Shown in pieces: positions 22,916 through 34,905 of a stretch of 64,000 nucleotides of DNA. The number at the start of each line of letters is the position of its first letter. Positions within the stretch are counted from its first letter, which is position 1. Source of the stretch: Dipteris shenzhenensis (Eukaryota; Polypodiophyta; Polypodiopsida; Gleicheniales); assembly GCA_047967505.1 (NCBI GenBank), contig CM106538.1; one strand, given 5' to 3'. A model generated the notes under the pieces. That model was not told the origin of the DNA. It was given only the letters and a program-made list of their open reading frames with translations, and ran no database searches. The position numbers and the translations under genes were made by a program.

Positions 22916-24373
22916 ATGTGGCCAGGAAGTGCTTCTAGCTCACCTGATCCGCGGGAATCGATTTGGAAGGACTTATATAATCTTTTAGGGCACCCTCCTA
23001 GTCCTGTGGAGTTATACGGGTATATGACGGGTACCCTTAACACTCCCCAGGAGTTGGCACTCCAGACTCCGAGCCACCCCACACCGCCTAAGATCACCCC
23101 AGTGGAGTCCGCACAACCGTCTTATGCCCCTTCCCCCGTACCGTCTTATGCCCCTTTCCCCATGCCGTCTTATGTCCCTTCTGCCATCCCGTCTTATGCC
23201 CCTTCCCGCATGCCATCAGGAGGTCCTTCTATCTCGGCGAGCCGTCGACGTACTCCCCAGCCATCGAGACTCGGTTCTCCAGCTACGAGTGGTTAGTGTA
23301 GTCCCGTGCAGTCCCCAGCTACGAGTGGCCAGCGTACGAGCTCGACACGACAGGGTAGCAGGCGTAGTAGCAGGGAGAGCGGTGGCGGATGCATGGCACA
23401 TTGCTTTGGGCCATGTGGCAGTGAGGAGGAGGATGATTCAGATGATTTAGACGTGCCTCCGGGTGATGGTACGATTTATTATGACATCACTCAAACAGGA
23501 GGCATCTTGATGGATGCGCGGGGGAAGGACATCATGGCCTTCATGCGCTCTGTAATTGCTAACAATTACAGAGATTGCTTTATCCACTATAAAGACCACC
23601 CAAAGAGGTTGGCTGATGAGACCCTTGCTACTGTTCGCTCTAGGTATCCTAACCCCCCCAATCGCCAGTTCACAGATAAATGGGGGAAGTCAAAGATTGT
23701 TACGATACTTAGCAATAAAAGATCTTCCCTTAAGAGGCAGGCACTAGCGGAGCTTGCCAGGCTTGAGGCAGGTCAACCTTCAAGGGGCCCACCCCACACC
23801 GCTCACAAGCGTGAGTGGAAGAAGGCAATGAAGTCAGCAAGGGAGGAGCCCAGTCTGCAGCACGTGGAGGCACGGAGGATCCAGATGGAGGAATATGGAA
23901 GCGCGCATTTTGGAGCAGGGGGTGTTGAATCATGGGAGGCCCAATTTGTAAGTATCGATCTCAAATTATATTGCTTATGTAGTTTATTAGGAGGTTGGTT
24001 GTTTCTTTGTACTAATCCCTCCACAAAGTGTATCGCGGTCATGCAGCTTGAGATCGTGGGCAGATACCCTACTCCAGTGGAGACAGCCTACCACCGCCAC
24101 CATCGCAGAGGAGATACATGGAGCCACTTCTATGATGACGGGTTGATTACTGAGGAGTAGTATACCCGAGCTACTGGACAGGCCCCCCCAGGTATTTGAA
24201 AGTAATTAAATAATGCCAAAATTATAAGTAAAGATTTGATTTTTCATACATTGATATATGTGGTCCCTTGTTTACAGGCCCATGCACAGGACGACGAGGA
24301 AGACGAGGAAGGAGGTGCAGAAGGGAGCGCAGAAGGGAGCGCAGAAGGGAGCGTGGAAGGCAGCGAGGATTAG
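22916..24373 (+). pseudogene. En/Spm-type second gene of element B (Ptta/Transposase_24-like)
   Basis: Exons 22916-23947, 24047-24191 and 24278-24373 (about 423 aa when open). The start MWPGSASSS follows an acceptor-like site. Residues about 40-130 are Pro/Ser/Tyr-rich (PSYAPSP-type repeats). An acidic stretch (EEEDDSDDLDV) follows, then the conserved domain with DITQTGGILMDARGKDI, RYPNPPNRQFTDKWGKSK and HFGAGGVESWEAQF. The last exon encodes AHAQDDEEDEEGG and EGSAEGS repeats. Two stops (23294-23296 and 24158-24160) are CAG-to-TAG changes; the Gln codons survive in A. One extra C at the exon 2 donor also shifts the frame. Probably a DNA-binding accessory transposition protein. Confidence 0.85.
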
Positions 24374-24729
24374 TCGTAGAAGTAGTGCTACTATTCTTTT
24401 TTGTACTTAAAGCCACTGGCTTGGCTTCGTGCCTCTTGTATATAGACTCCTCTTATTTTTTGTACTTGAAGCCACATGACATGGCTTAGCTTCCTTATTT
24501 TTTGTACTTGAAGCCACATGACGTGGCTTAGCTTCGTGCTATATGTATATACAAGCACTTTTTGAGCTTTCAATTTTATTGTGTTTTGGAGTTGTAATAT
24601 TTTATTTGGAATTGTAATTAAAATGCGGTTGGCTGTAAGAATTGAATTACAGAATGTGGATATGGGATTCTTGTAACTATATAGCATACACAACATACAC
24701 AATATTCTGTAAATTTTTTTTTTTTTTTT

Positions 24730-24993
24730 AAAGTGCGTCTATCAGTGCGTTTAAAAATGCGTTTATATTCGCATCTGTCTGTTCGACTTGCGTCTATCAG
24801 TGCGTCTATAAAAGTGTTTATAAGCGCGTCTATTTATGCGTCTTTGTGCGCGTCTATACGCGCGTAAGTCTGATATATAGATGCACAATTAGATGCGGGT
24901 CTCCAGACGTGCAAATAGACGCGCCCGTAAGTTTTTTATTTAGTTCATGAAACGCGTCTGTGCGCACGTCTATGGGTGCTTTGTCTTGTTGTG
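24730..24993. repeat. Subterminal motif array, second-gene end of element B
   Basis: GCGTCTATCAGTGCGT-like and TAGACGCG-like motifs are packed between a poly-T/A tract at 24710-24730 and the terminal inverted repeat. The equivalent part of A begins at the window's first base. Confidence 0.75.
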
Positions 24994-27900
24994 ACTCAAA
25001 TCATCTAGTCTACTTAGATCACTTATACCACTTAAATCAATAGTCCACTTAACTCACTTATATCACTTGAACCATCGTTGCAGAAGAAGAGTATTATAAA
25101 GTTATATATGAAGTTTACAATGTACATAATTATGCAGTAGGATCCACATCTACCGTTCCCTGAGTGCTTGGTCCTGCTCCCTGCGAATCTATATTAGTGA
25201 GTGCAAGTGAGAGTGAGATTATTCTTCCATTTATGATTTTATCATGTTGAGTGAGAGTGAGATTCATTGAAACACCTTTGTGTGAATGAGAGTGAGAGTG
25301 AGAATAGCTCGAGGGTGGTTGGGTAGTACATGGAGTATTGTGACTCCAGGATTGATTGTAAATGATTTTGATTCAATAGAAAGTCTCCTTCTATTGTATT
25401 TCAAATTTCTTGTTCTCCTTATAGAATCAATATTGATTTCAAGGTTCGGAGCATCTCAAGTAATTATTGGAATTAATAGAAGTATTGTTCATGATCTCAT
25501 AATGTTCATGTGTTGTTCAATGCCATTAATGTCTTATGTCATCTCATTTTATTTGAAGTGTAAGTAAAAATGACATCTCATATAATTATTGAATGTAAGT
25601 TTAAGTGTAATATTGTGCTACTTTTTTAATAGTGAATATGTTATGTCAAGCACTTGGTAGCAAATCTTTCACTTTGCTTTAACAATTACGTATAAAATGT
25701 CTCATATCCTGAAGCACAATAATTATACGAGTCAAATTCTAAACTACTATATTTTCTCTCTTTACTATTATCATCATCTCCTTTCCAATCTCTCTCATCT
25801 GTGTTTTCTCATCTTTAGTGCTATCTTCATCTCCTTTCCAATATCTTCTCCCATTTCTACTCACATAGTCGGTTCAATTGTCATGATGTTCATGTGTTGT
25901 TCAATGCCATCAATGTCTTATCTCATCTCATATTATTTTAAATGTAAGCTAAAATGTCATCTCATATAATTATTGAATGTAAGTTTAAGTGTAATATTGT
26001 GCTACTTTTTAAATTGTGAATATCCTATCCTAATAACTTTAAAGAAAATATTTCACTTCAATTAATAATTATATATAAAATGTCTCATATCTCGAAGCAC
26101 ACTAATCATACAAGTCAAATTCTAAACCACTATCATCCATATTGTCTCTTTCTCTTTATTGTTATCATCTCCTTTCCGATCTCCTATCCTATTTCTCTCA
26201 TCTATGTTTTCTTTTCTATAGTGTTAATCTTCATCATGGATGTTTTTATCAAAGGTATATTTATATATTAATATAAAACACCAACGAAAGTTTATAGAGC
26301 TATTTTGGCAGTTCTTCTCTCATATTTCTACTTACATATTCAGTTCAGTTCTCCTCTCCTATTTCTACTTGCATACTTCTCCTCTTGCAATTATCAATTT
26401 TGTTGAGCTTTCAATCAACAACAACTTATCATGGAATTCTGGGAATAAAAGACATCGAGAGGAGCGAAAGAGGCAAGGACCATTGACAGAAGATGAGAAA
26501 GGTGAGTTTGCTTTGCAGAAGCAGTTTGAGAAGGGAGAGCATGAGAAGATAAGACATTGCAAAGAAGAGCTATGAAAGTACTGTTCAACAAGAGAAGAGC
26601 TTGCATGTCTATTTGAAGAGGTCTTATAAAGTCACGTGTTCTCGAAAATATTCAGCAAACCAAGCTAAAAGTAGTAGGAATAAACAAGAAGCATTGAAAG
26701 AAAGAATGTTTGATTCTTTGTGCATCTTTTTATATTATAATTAAATTGATGAAGATGAAATAAACAATGCAGAGGATTGTGTAACCCATGAGATAGAGAT
26801 GGCAAATATGATGGTAGCATTGTAGCTTATGTCTACTACTATAAGGTGTTTTTGGACACCATATGGCTTTGCGATTTACTTTTTGCGATTTACTTGTACT
26901 TGGATCCCTCAATTATATCATAAACTACTTTCACAAATGTGAAGAACTCTTTTCTTAATGTACTCTAGTTTTAATAACATGTCACGTTAGTTTTCTTAAT
27001 TTGAATTTTCTTTAGTTTACTTTTTGCTTCATAGTTTGTTCCAAGAGCCTCTTTTTTTCCCCATTTTTTATCCAAAAGTATCTCAAAAAACAAATTTGGA
27101 CAATGTACCAGTCCAAAATTAATGAAATAGGTGTTCATATTAATTCAATAGCCATCTACATAGGTCTCTTGTGTCTCTAATAAGGATCACTCATGAGTGC
27201 TCGTCAATCTACAATAATGAAAATAGTAAATGTGTTTAGCATTAATTCCTATAGTAAGCGCATGCATTATCTTCACATTTCATGATTCATCATGCTAGCC
27301 GTTCCCTACCACATCAAGCTACCATCTTTGGCCTAAGAGAATCCAACTCTAGAAGGAGGCTCGATGGTAATCTATGCCACTATAATTTAGGCTTGTCTCC
27401 ATTGTGATGTAAACTTCTTTGGATGTGAAATTTGTTTCCTCAATTTTCAGTTTACCCCATCGCAATACATGTTTTCAACTAGTTTTTATTAAATTTAATT
27501 TTACCAGTCCCAAAAATTTTGAATGTCAAAACCAGTTGATGGATTTTTACCATGTGCATCAAACAACTTCATCCCTCTTCCAAGAATGTAGCTTGTTCAA
27601 GACACATTCCAATCCATATGCTCATCTAGGCTATTCAGCAAGACTTTTCCCACCTATTAACAAAAATCATTTACGTTGACTATGGAATACTTCATCTCTC
27701 CTTCACTAGTTCTCTTAGAGAAAGCACTTCAGGGTCATAGACTCTAGAAACTTGCAACGATTTGCATTAAGATGATAAGCCTTGGACATCAGTCCTCTCA
27801 CATATGGCAAAAGGAATGAGCTGAGGCACAGCAACAATTTTCTAAATCTCAAAATCCCTAGGAAGCCACACACTTGTCGCTTATATTAAGTCCCTACAGG

Positions 27901-30900
27901 TTCATTTGGTAGCTTCTTAGAATCACAAGCAACTATTTCAATCCAGTGTCAAGTATCAATGAAAGAGCTTGATTAGTCAAAAACAACAATTAGGGAAGGA
28001 CTCTTCTATTCAAGGTTGGCAGCACAGGCAATTCATCCCAATGAACAACGATACAAATATTTTTGTAGGGCAACAAAAAAAAGATTACGGCATTTAAGCT
28101 CAAAGTCCCGAATTATACCTTCTTCAAGTATTATTCTAGATTGTGATAGTTCCAAACATTTTAATTTTGAAATCTAATGATAGTAAAAAATATAAGGCCC
28201 GAGTGGAATACAATAACTATATGCCAAACATAGCTCATTTTCCTGACATTTTGTGATTTTTGGCAAGCTACAACGGCTAGAAAAAAATAACATAGCACCT
28301 GAGATTGGGGAGAAGGGGAAGGACCACGTATGAAGGGGGTGGGGGACCATGTATGAAGGGTATTAAAGAAGTAGGGACGTCTTGAAGGGGGAGAAGGGGA
28401 AGGACCACCTGAGATTGGGGACAAGGGGAAGGACCCTAACCTGCATTACCTTAATAGAAACTCCTCGCCTCCCCCATTTATCCCTTACTTTAATCATGAC
28501 CTTTCCCTCTTCCTTTTCACCCCTTTCTTTTCTCCACAACTAATTAATAGGAATTTTGATTTAAAGTTCGCTAGGGTCACATATTTGGACTCCATAATTT
28601 ATATAGTGGCCTACAACCTCAAAAACATTTGTCTAAGCAATGCAATTAGAGAATGCACAGCTATTTTCAACATGGCCATTATCAAGGTGAAAGAATTAAG
28701 AAGCATTGAAGATGAGCAGCTAGCTATTTTAAGTCTTTGCACGCGGCACAATTTGCAGCGTGCAAGAAACTAATATCATTCTATTTTAAGTCTTTGCACA
28801 ATGTCTTAATATCATTCTGGCACCATATTGATCGGGAACAGCCTTCACTCAAATCACTTGGAACATTTTGGTTTCCATATCAAGAGAACGACTTGCATTG
28901 CTCAAACACGTTGGATCAAAACACCTCCATTCAAGCAAGTTGCAGCGAAAACGTGCATCGATAGGCATGTAAAGTTAAGACTTTTAGAAAGATACCATAT
29001 TGGCAGCGAGCAATGGAATAATAAATAAAGTGGCCAATATGTTCTGGAAAGTTACATTCACAATGGCTTTATTAGTAGTCTCAACTGAATTAGAGAAGCA
29101 TTGTTTGAGAACTGCTGGAATAAGTGACCAGCGTCTCTGCAATCAATGTCTTGCTAGGGAACTCTCCAAGTCTCCACACTCAAAATGTGGAACAGATCCG
29201 CATATTACAGACAGAAAAGTATCCATATCAACGTCACATCGAGCTTTTAACATCCGTATATACGTCCGGTTTTTCAAAGCTGGCATTGCTCTGAAAAAGA
29301 GAAACTGGAGCAGTTGTGGATCACATCTGCGGAACGCTTGCATCCAAGAAAGAATGCACAAAAGGGCACAAAAAAAACAAATCAAGTACATGATTGCACA
29401 CGCAACAGCTGCGTGTAGAGGGGCAATGCCTACGCCGACTACCTGTTGCGAGCTCTTGTGTTTGCAAGAATTGGAGTCAAGGCTACAGCCAAAGTTGTAA
29501 GTCTGCATACAGTTGGACAGGCATTAAATAGAGCAGCACTGAAGATTCTTACAACCGGAAAGGCTGTTCGGAAGAGGCAAACCTTTGGATCTGTCTTCCT
29601 CCAATGCGAGTCCTCTCATTCCTCCCGAGGGTTGCCCCATGTTCATGTCTTTGGTCCTTTACGGAGATGTGTTCCTCCATTAAACCTGACAAAATGTGAT
29701 CTGAAATGCTAATGCTATTTGCAGCATTGCAATCGTCGCCACCGTCTCGTACCACACATGCTTTCGATTCCGAAAAAACCTCCACATCTTCAATTGATGT
29801 ATTGCTACTTGTCTCCCCTTGGTTGGTTTGTGTTTGTCCATGCTCCGGATTCTCCTCCACTTGCTTTCTGCACAACAAATGCTCCTGGAAAAAATGAATG
29901 ACAGGCAGTAGTTCCTCTTCGTATACACCCGTGGAGTCTCTGGCTTCCTTATAGGGCCATGCAAAATCTGCAGATGCATGGGAAGCAGCTTCTGTAGTTG
30001 CGTTGGTTAAGCCTTCCTCAACAACACTTTCCATCCATTCCCAGAAGATGCTCTCATGTTTCACCGACTCAAGGATGCAATCCTTGAGCAACTTATCCGC
30101 TTGCAAGGCTTGACTATGCCTCAGTTGATCATCTTTATGTTGAAGGAGATGTACCTCATATTGGCTGTAAGGTCTTCCAACAGGATGTGAAATGTTCCTG
30201 TCGATTTGTATCTGATTGAGCTGTTGAGCAAGCTTCTCTTTACAGTGCCGCAAAGAGTGGAGGCTCTTTATTGCAACCTGTACTTTCCCATACAAAATTA
30301 AGGCCTGTTGAGCCCTAGCTGCCGCTCTTTTTTTTGAGTCACCCTCATCGGTGAGTGAATTGAGCACTTTGCTTACATATGCTTGGGCTCCATCTCGTGC
30401 CTGTCCACCTATCTTCAAGGCCTCATCGCACGAGGATACATCTGCTGGATATGGTGGCAAAAGAGCCTTTGATATAGCCAGCAACAGCGGTTCTATCTGT
30501 CTCTTCCGAGCCCTTCGAAACACGTCGGAATAAGAAACTAACCACGCCAGGGCCAGTAGCAAATGGCGGCTTTGCTTTTTGCTACGACAAAGCGGGAAGA
30601 TGGGAGAGTGGGGCGGGTATGCCCATAAGGCCATGTAGGATTTTACAAAGGAACGTTTTCGATCCGCACATTCTGTATCGCTGCCCTCTTCCGTCGATTC
30701 GCTAGGGTCGGTTCTGCTTTGGTGCAAGGCGAACTCCGAGCTGACGTTCTTCGAATTGTGATCTCGCTTCTCCAATCTTTCTTGTTTCGATGCTACGGTG
30801 GAGCTCCGATCGTGCATCCTTGAAAGCGCTGTAGGTGCAGCTTTCTTGAGGGTGCGTATCTTCTTTTTATCTGAACTCCCCACGGGAGCTTTGCTGACAG

Positions 30901-31105
30901 GATGAATGGGCTGCGGACAGGGATTTGCTGCGCTCTCCTTCTCGACTACGAAGTTGGGCTCATCACATTCCACAGGCGCGTCTACAACATCTTCGATGCC
31001 GCTAAAAAACATGCCGTGTCCTGGGAGGCTAGACAAGCGAGAAGTGGTGGGACTCGAAGGGAAGGAGGCAAGGTTGAGAGCGACAAGGTCGTGAAGAGCC
31101 TCTAG
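24994..31105 (+). repeat. Segment R2, right part
   Basis: Continues the R1-like sequence from ACTCAAATCATC to GAAGAGCCT. Contains the end of the 9-bp minisatellite (to about 25060), the ~390-bp tandem pair (25500-26190), unrecognised AT-rich DNA (26200-29140) and the TEDC1-like gene. Compared with R1 it has a 30-bp insertion near 27720 and lacks 37 bp near 28175. No protein domain was seen in 24994-29140. Confidence 0.85.
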
Positions 31106-31252
31106 AAGGCAAGCAGATGCAGATGGGTGGTTGAATTTGGCTCTCCTGATGTGTTCCGGCGAGGGAGCACGGACTCCAAGGGATTGCAAGAGGGCACACA
31201 GATACTCGACGCTACTTTTGACGCTTCTGGGCGGAGTGGTGACGCTGCCCAT
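29549..31252 (-). CDS. TEDC1-like protein (tubulin epsilon and delta complex protein 1)
   Basis: A 567-residue open frame starts at the first ATG after an in-frame TGA; the start has G at +4. Residues 13-60 resemble the TEDC1 N-terminus: a two-helix region with SPEHIRRAKFNHPSASA. SRHLLLALAWLV near residue 230 matches the family's most conserved motif, and a coiled-coil-like region (LYGKVQVAIKSLHSLRHCKE) and FWEWMESVVEE follow in the expected order. The middle (residues 90-200) is low-complexity and poorly conserved. TEDC1 acts with delta- and epsilon-tubulin in centriole triplet formation; in plants this would serve basal bodies of flagellated sperm. The frame ends at TTGTAAG, which can also be a splice donor, so the true C-terminus may lie in further exons. 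Element C lies 0.7 kb upstream. The family call is from recalled motifs, not a search. Confidence 0.7.
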   Translation of the reverse strand: MGSVTTPPRSVKSSVEYLCALLQSLGVRAPSPEHIRRAKFNHPSASACLLEALHDLVALNLASFPSSPTTSRLSSLPGHGMFFSGIEDVVDAPVECDEPNFVVEKESAANPCPQPIHPVSKAPVGSSDKKKIRTLKKAAPTALSRMHDRSSTVASKQERLEKRDHNSKNVSSEFALHQSRTDPSESTEEGSDTECADRKRSFVKSYMALWAYPPHSPIFPLCRSKKQSRHLLLALAWLVSYSDVFRRARKRQIEPLLLAISKALLPPYPADVSSCDEALKIGGQARDGAQAYVSKVLNSLTDEGDSKKRAAARAQQALILYGKVQVAIKSLHSLRHCKEKLAQQLNQIQIDRNISHPVGRPYSQYEVHLLQHKDDQLRHSQALQADKLLKDCILESVKHESIFWEWMESVVEEGLTNATTEAASHASADFAWPYKEARDSTGVYEEELLPVIHFFQEHLLCRKQVEENPEHGQTQTNQGETSSNTSIEDVEVFSESKACVVRDGGDDCNAANSISISDHILSGLMEEHISVKDQRHEHGATLGRNERTRIGGRQIQRFASSEQPFRL

Positions 31253-31965
31253 GGATCCTCAATCATCAGCAGGATGCGTGCTGTTGCGCTTCTGCAGATC
31301 GATTCCTCTTATGTTAACTCCTGCTCTGATCTTCCGAATCATATTCACGCTGAGCTTGAGAACACGATCTTGCCAGTAACAATCAAGCCGATCTTGCCCG
31401 TAACAATCTGCTGCTCACGAATCACAATCACAAGTCACGTTCTTTAAAATTCACGATCATCGACTCCAATGCATGCAAAAACCAGTCACGTCAGGGCATT
31501 TAATCGTTAATGAAAGGCGCACCAAAAACCTGGGTTTAAGACTTTTGATTTAAAAATGGAGGTCACAAATATAGTTATAAAATGTGTTAAAACCTCTAAA
31601 TTTATAAAATTCTATCTCCAATTTTATGCGCTTGGAGGCTTTTTGAATTTTACCAAAAGAGAGGCATAGTTGGATGTTGAATCAAGCAACCCGATGTGCT
31701 GAAGGCCACCAATGGCCTCTCCATTCTCACATGCATGAAACAAACCAATGTTTGTGCCTGCACTTAGATACATGCATTCTCGCTATGCGAAAACATTTCC
31801 TAAAAAGGTCTCCGCGTCGCACAGAGCATTGTGTTGCCCACTTTGGTGATGAAGAATCCAATCATAGCGTGTCCTCGAGTGTCATCTAGACCTTGACAAG
31901 TAGGAGGAGGAAGCGAGTTGCACTTCTCTTCCAAGTCTCTATGCTTCTAAGTTTTTGCCTCGTAG
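31253..31965. promoter_or_regulatory. Upstream region of the TEDC1-like gene, up to element C
   Basis: About 710 bp without a supported gene. The first 200 bp repeat GATCTTGCC(A/C)GTAACAA twice near 31370-31410. No clear TATA box at a useful distance was fixed. The insertion of element C at 31966 places its subterminal array about 0.7 kb from the start codon. Confidence 0.4.
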
Positions 31966-32310
31966 CACAACAAGATAGAGCACCCACAGACGCGCACATA
32001 GATGTGTTTACTGAACTTAAAATAAAACTTACGGGCGTGGCTATTTGTGCATCTAGAGACTCGTGTCTAACAGTGCGTCTATATAGCAGACAGATGCGCG
32101 TATAAACACGCATCTAGATGCCTAAATAGATGCTCTACTAAAAATTTTAAAAAACAGACAGACGCATCATTAAACACATGTATAGACGCATTTATAAATG
32201 GTCTTATAGACGTGCAAATAGACGCTCCCCGAACAGGCTCCCTGAAGAGACAGACGTGTATATAGACGCATTTATAGACGCACTGATAGACGTGCTACAT
32301 AATATATATT
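31966..32310. repeat. Left subterminal motif array of element C
   Basis: TAGACGC/TAGATGC variants in both orientations. Many copies read TAGATG or TAGACA where B has TAGACG, as expected from loss of methylated CpG. Confidence 0.7.
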
Positions 32311-32618
32311 TTTTAATTTATAGAATGTTGTGTATGTTGTGTATGCTATATAGTTACAGGAATCCCATTTCCACATTGTGTAATTCAATTCTTATAGCCA
32401 ATTGCATTTTAATTGCAATTCCAAATAAAACATTACAACTTCAAAACGCAATAAAACTGAAAGCTCAAAAAGTGCTTGTATGTACATATAGCACGAAGCT
32501 AAGTGACGTCATGTGGCTTCAAGTACAAAAAATAAGAGGAGTGTATATACAAGAGGCATGAAGCCAAGCCAGTAGTGGCTTTAAGTACAAAAAAGAGTAG
32601 CTAGCACTACTTCTACGA

Positions 32619-34054
32619 CTAATCTATGTTCTCCACGTCCTTGCTCCCTTCCACGCTCCCTTCTGCGCTCCCTTCTCTGCCTCCTTCCTCGTCTTCTTGT
32701 GTAGGGACCTGTAAACAAGGGACAACATATATCAATGTATGAAAAATCAAATCTTTACTCATAATATTGACATTATTTAATTACTTTCAAATACCTCGGG
32801 GGCCGCTCCAGTAGCTCGGATATACTACTCCTCAGTAATCAACTCGTAATGATAGAAGTGCTTCCATGTATCTCCTCTGCGATGGTGGTGGTGGTAGGCT
32901 GTCTCAATAGGAGTAGGGTATCTGCCCACTATCTCAAGCTGCAAGACGACACAATTTGCGGAGGGGTTAGTACAAAGAAACAACCTCCTAACAAACTACA
33001 TAAGCAATATAATTTGAGATCGATACTTACAAAATGGGCCTCCCATGATTCAACAGCCCCTGCTCCAAAATGCACGCTTCCATATTGCTCCATCTAGATC
33101 CTTCATGCCTCCACGTGCTACAGACTGGGGTTCTCCCTCGCTGACTTCATTGCTTTCTTCCACTCATGCTCATGAGCGGTGTGGGGCGGGCCCCTTGGTG
33201 GTTGACCTCCCTCGAGCCTGGCAAGCTATGCTAGTGCCTGCCTCTTAAGCGAAGATCTTTTATTGCGAAGTATCGTAACAATCTTTGACTTGGCCCATTT
33301 ATCTGTGAACTGACGATTGGGGGGGTTAGGATACCGAGAGCGAACAGCAGCGAGGGTGTCATCAGCCAACCTCTTTGGATGGTCTTTGTAGTGGATAAAG
33401 CAATCTCTGTAATTGTTAGCAATTACAGAGCGCATGAAGGCCATGATGTCCTTCCCCTATGCATCCATCAAGATGCCTCCTATCTGAGTGATGTCATAGA
33501 AGATCGTACCATCATCCGCCGGAGGCACGTCCAAATCATCTAAATCATCATCGTCCCCACCACCACCCCTCCCAAAGCACTGTGCCATGCATCCCCCACT
33601 GCTCTCCCTACTACTACGCCTGCTACTGTGTTCTGTCAAGCTAGTACGTTGGCCACTCGTAGCTAGAGATTGCACGGGACTACGTGGACCACTCGTAGCT
33701 AGAGAACCGAGTCTGGACTGCATAGGAGTACGCCGACGGCTCTGTGAGACAGAAGGACCTCCTGACGTCATGGGGGAAGGGGCATAAGACGGCATGGGGG
33801 AAGGGGAATAAGATGGCATGGAAGAAGGGCCTCGGCTGTGTAGCCGGCTGGGCTGTGCTGACTCCGCTGGGGTAATCTCAGCTAGTGTGGGGTGGTTTGG
33901 AGTTTGTAGTGCTGACTCTTGGGGGGTGTTTAGAGTACCCATCATATACCCGTATAACTCCGCAGGACTGGGACGGTGCCCTAAAAGGTTATATAAGTCC
34001 CTAAAAATAGACTCCCGGAGATACAGGTGAGCCCGAAGAGCTTCCTGGCCACAT
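32619..34054 (-). pseudogene. En/Spm-type second gene of element C, broken
   Basis: Collinear with the B gene: start MWPGSSSGSP at 34054, Pro/Ser/Tyr-rich region, acidic patch, DITQIGGILMDA, RYPNPPNRQFTDKW, and a final exon ending at the TAG complement at 32619. The frame breaks soon after the start (a stop follows ...PGVYF). TAG interrupts MDA..GKD near 33457, and the TAG seen in B exon 2 is shared here (near 32832). The Pro-rich repeat tract has fewer SYAPSP units than in A and is rearranged. Confidence 0.8.
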
Positions 34055-34129
34055 GATGAACTAGAAAAAGAAAAAAAGACGATTACTGATGAGCTGAGAA
34101 GAAAGGGGAAGGGAAGAAAAGATTACTGT

Positions 34130-34370
34130 CGGAGCATGTATATAGACGCATCTGAGAAGCGCATCTATATTCGCATATAACAGTGCGTTAGGGAAGAAAA
34201 GATTACTGTCAAAAAAGATAACTGTCGGAGCATGTCTATAGATGCATCTGAGAAGCGCATCTATTTTCGCGTATAACAGTGCATCTATAGATGCGGCTGT
34301 CTGTGTTTACAAACAGTCTAGATGTGCCTATAGACGTGGTTTTAGACGTGCTCCGACAAACGGACTATTC
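34130..34370. promoter_or_regulatory. Central motif array of element C, second-gene leader side
   Basis: TAGACGCATCTGAGAAGCGC and related strings form a local duplication (34128-34190 and 34200-34280) together with TAGACGTG variants. Corresponds to the array in the leader intron of B. Confidence 0.6.
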
Positions 34371-34744
34371 TAAAAAGTAGAAAAGGACATGCGCCCAACA
34401 CAAAAACATAACACTGATACCAAAATCATTCGTTTCTTGGATACGACAAAGGACAAATCCAAAGAGAGCAACTTCTAAAAAAGATCAACCGTAAAGAGAC
34501 TTACCTTGGATAGAGGTATGGAAGCTTCTTCTCCTTCTTCAAAGTTGCTTCTCTTCCTTGTTCACCCTCTTCTCCTGTAAGCCCGGAAGTAAGTGTGGGT
34601 GCCTTCCTCTTAAGTGTAAACTTGGAAGTAAGTGTGGGTGCCTTCCTCTTAAGCATCGAAACTATGGATCTGTTAATAGCAAAGCAAGCAAGCCGCGCGA
34701 AGTATAAGTAATGTGAAGAAAAGCAAAGTGAGCGCACTAAAAGC

Positions 34745-34905
34745 AGATTTCAAAAATGCATCTATAAGCGCGTTTAATAGCGCATCTAAATATGCGTGTA
34801 ATTACATGTCTACATATATAGAGCAGATGCGGTTTTAGACGCGCCTATAGACGCACACCACAGAATAGACAAACATGGTTTTAGACGTGATTTTAGACGC
34901 ACCAC
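34745..34905. promoter_or_regulatory. Central motif array of element C, Tnp2 side
   Basis: Variants of TTTTAGACGC and CCTATAGACGC lie directly upstream of the first recognised Tnp2 exon at 34966, as in B (21975-22170). Confidence 0.6.

Larger units (their letters stand above)
17491..24993 (-). mobile_element. CACTA (En/Spm) element B, complete, 7,503 bp
   Basis: Left end CACAACAACACAAAG at 17491; right end is the complement of CACAACAAGACAAAG, ending at 24993. ACT flanks both sides (17488-17490 and 24994-24996). The unoccupied site exists in R1 (4511-4527), which proves the borders. It carries a Tnp2-type gene on the minus strand (17946-21918) and a second gene on the plus strand (22916-24373), with motif arrays at both ends and in the middle. 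It is the best preserved copy but has frame-breaking changes in both genes, so it is probably not autonomous as it stands. Confidence 0.95.

Noticed and set aside
29143-29508. 121-residue minus-strand frame downstream of the TEDC1-like gene as a separate gene
   Set aside because: It has no recognised domain, differs by frame breaks in R1 (8675-9004), and contains acceptor-like CAG sites; 3' UTR or small terminal exons of the TEDC1-like gene are more likely.
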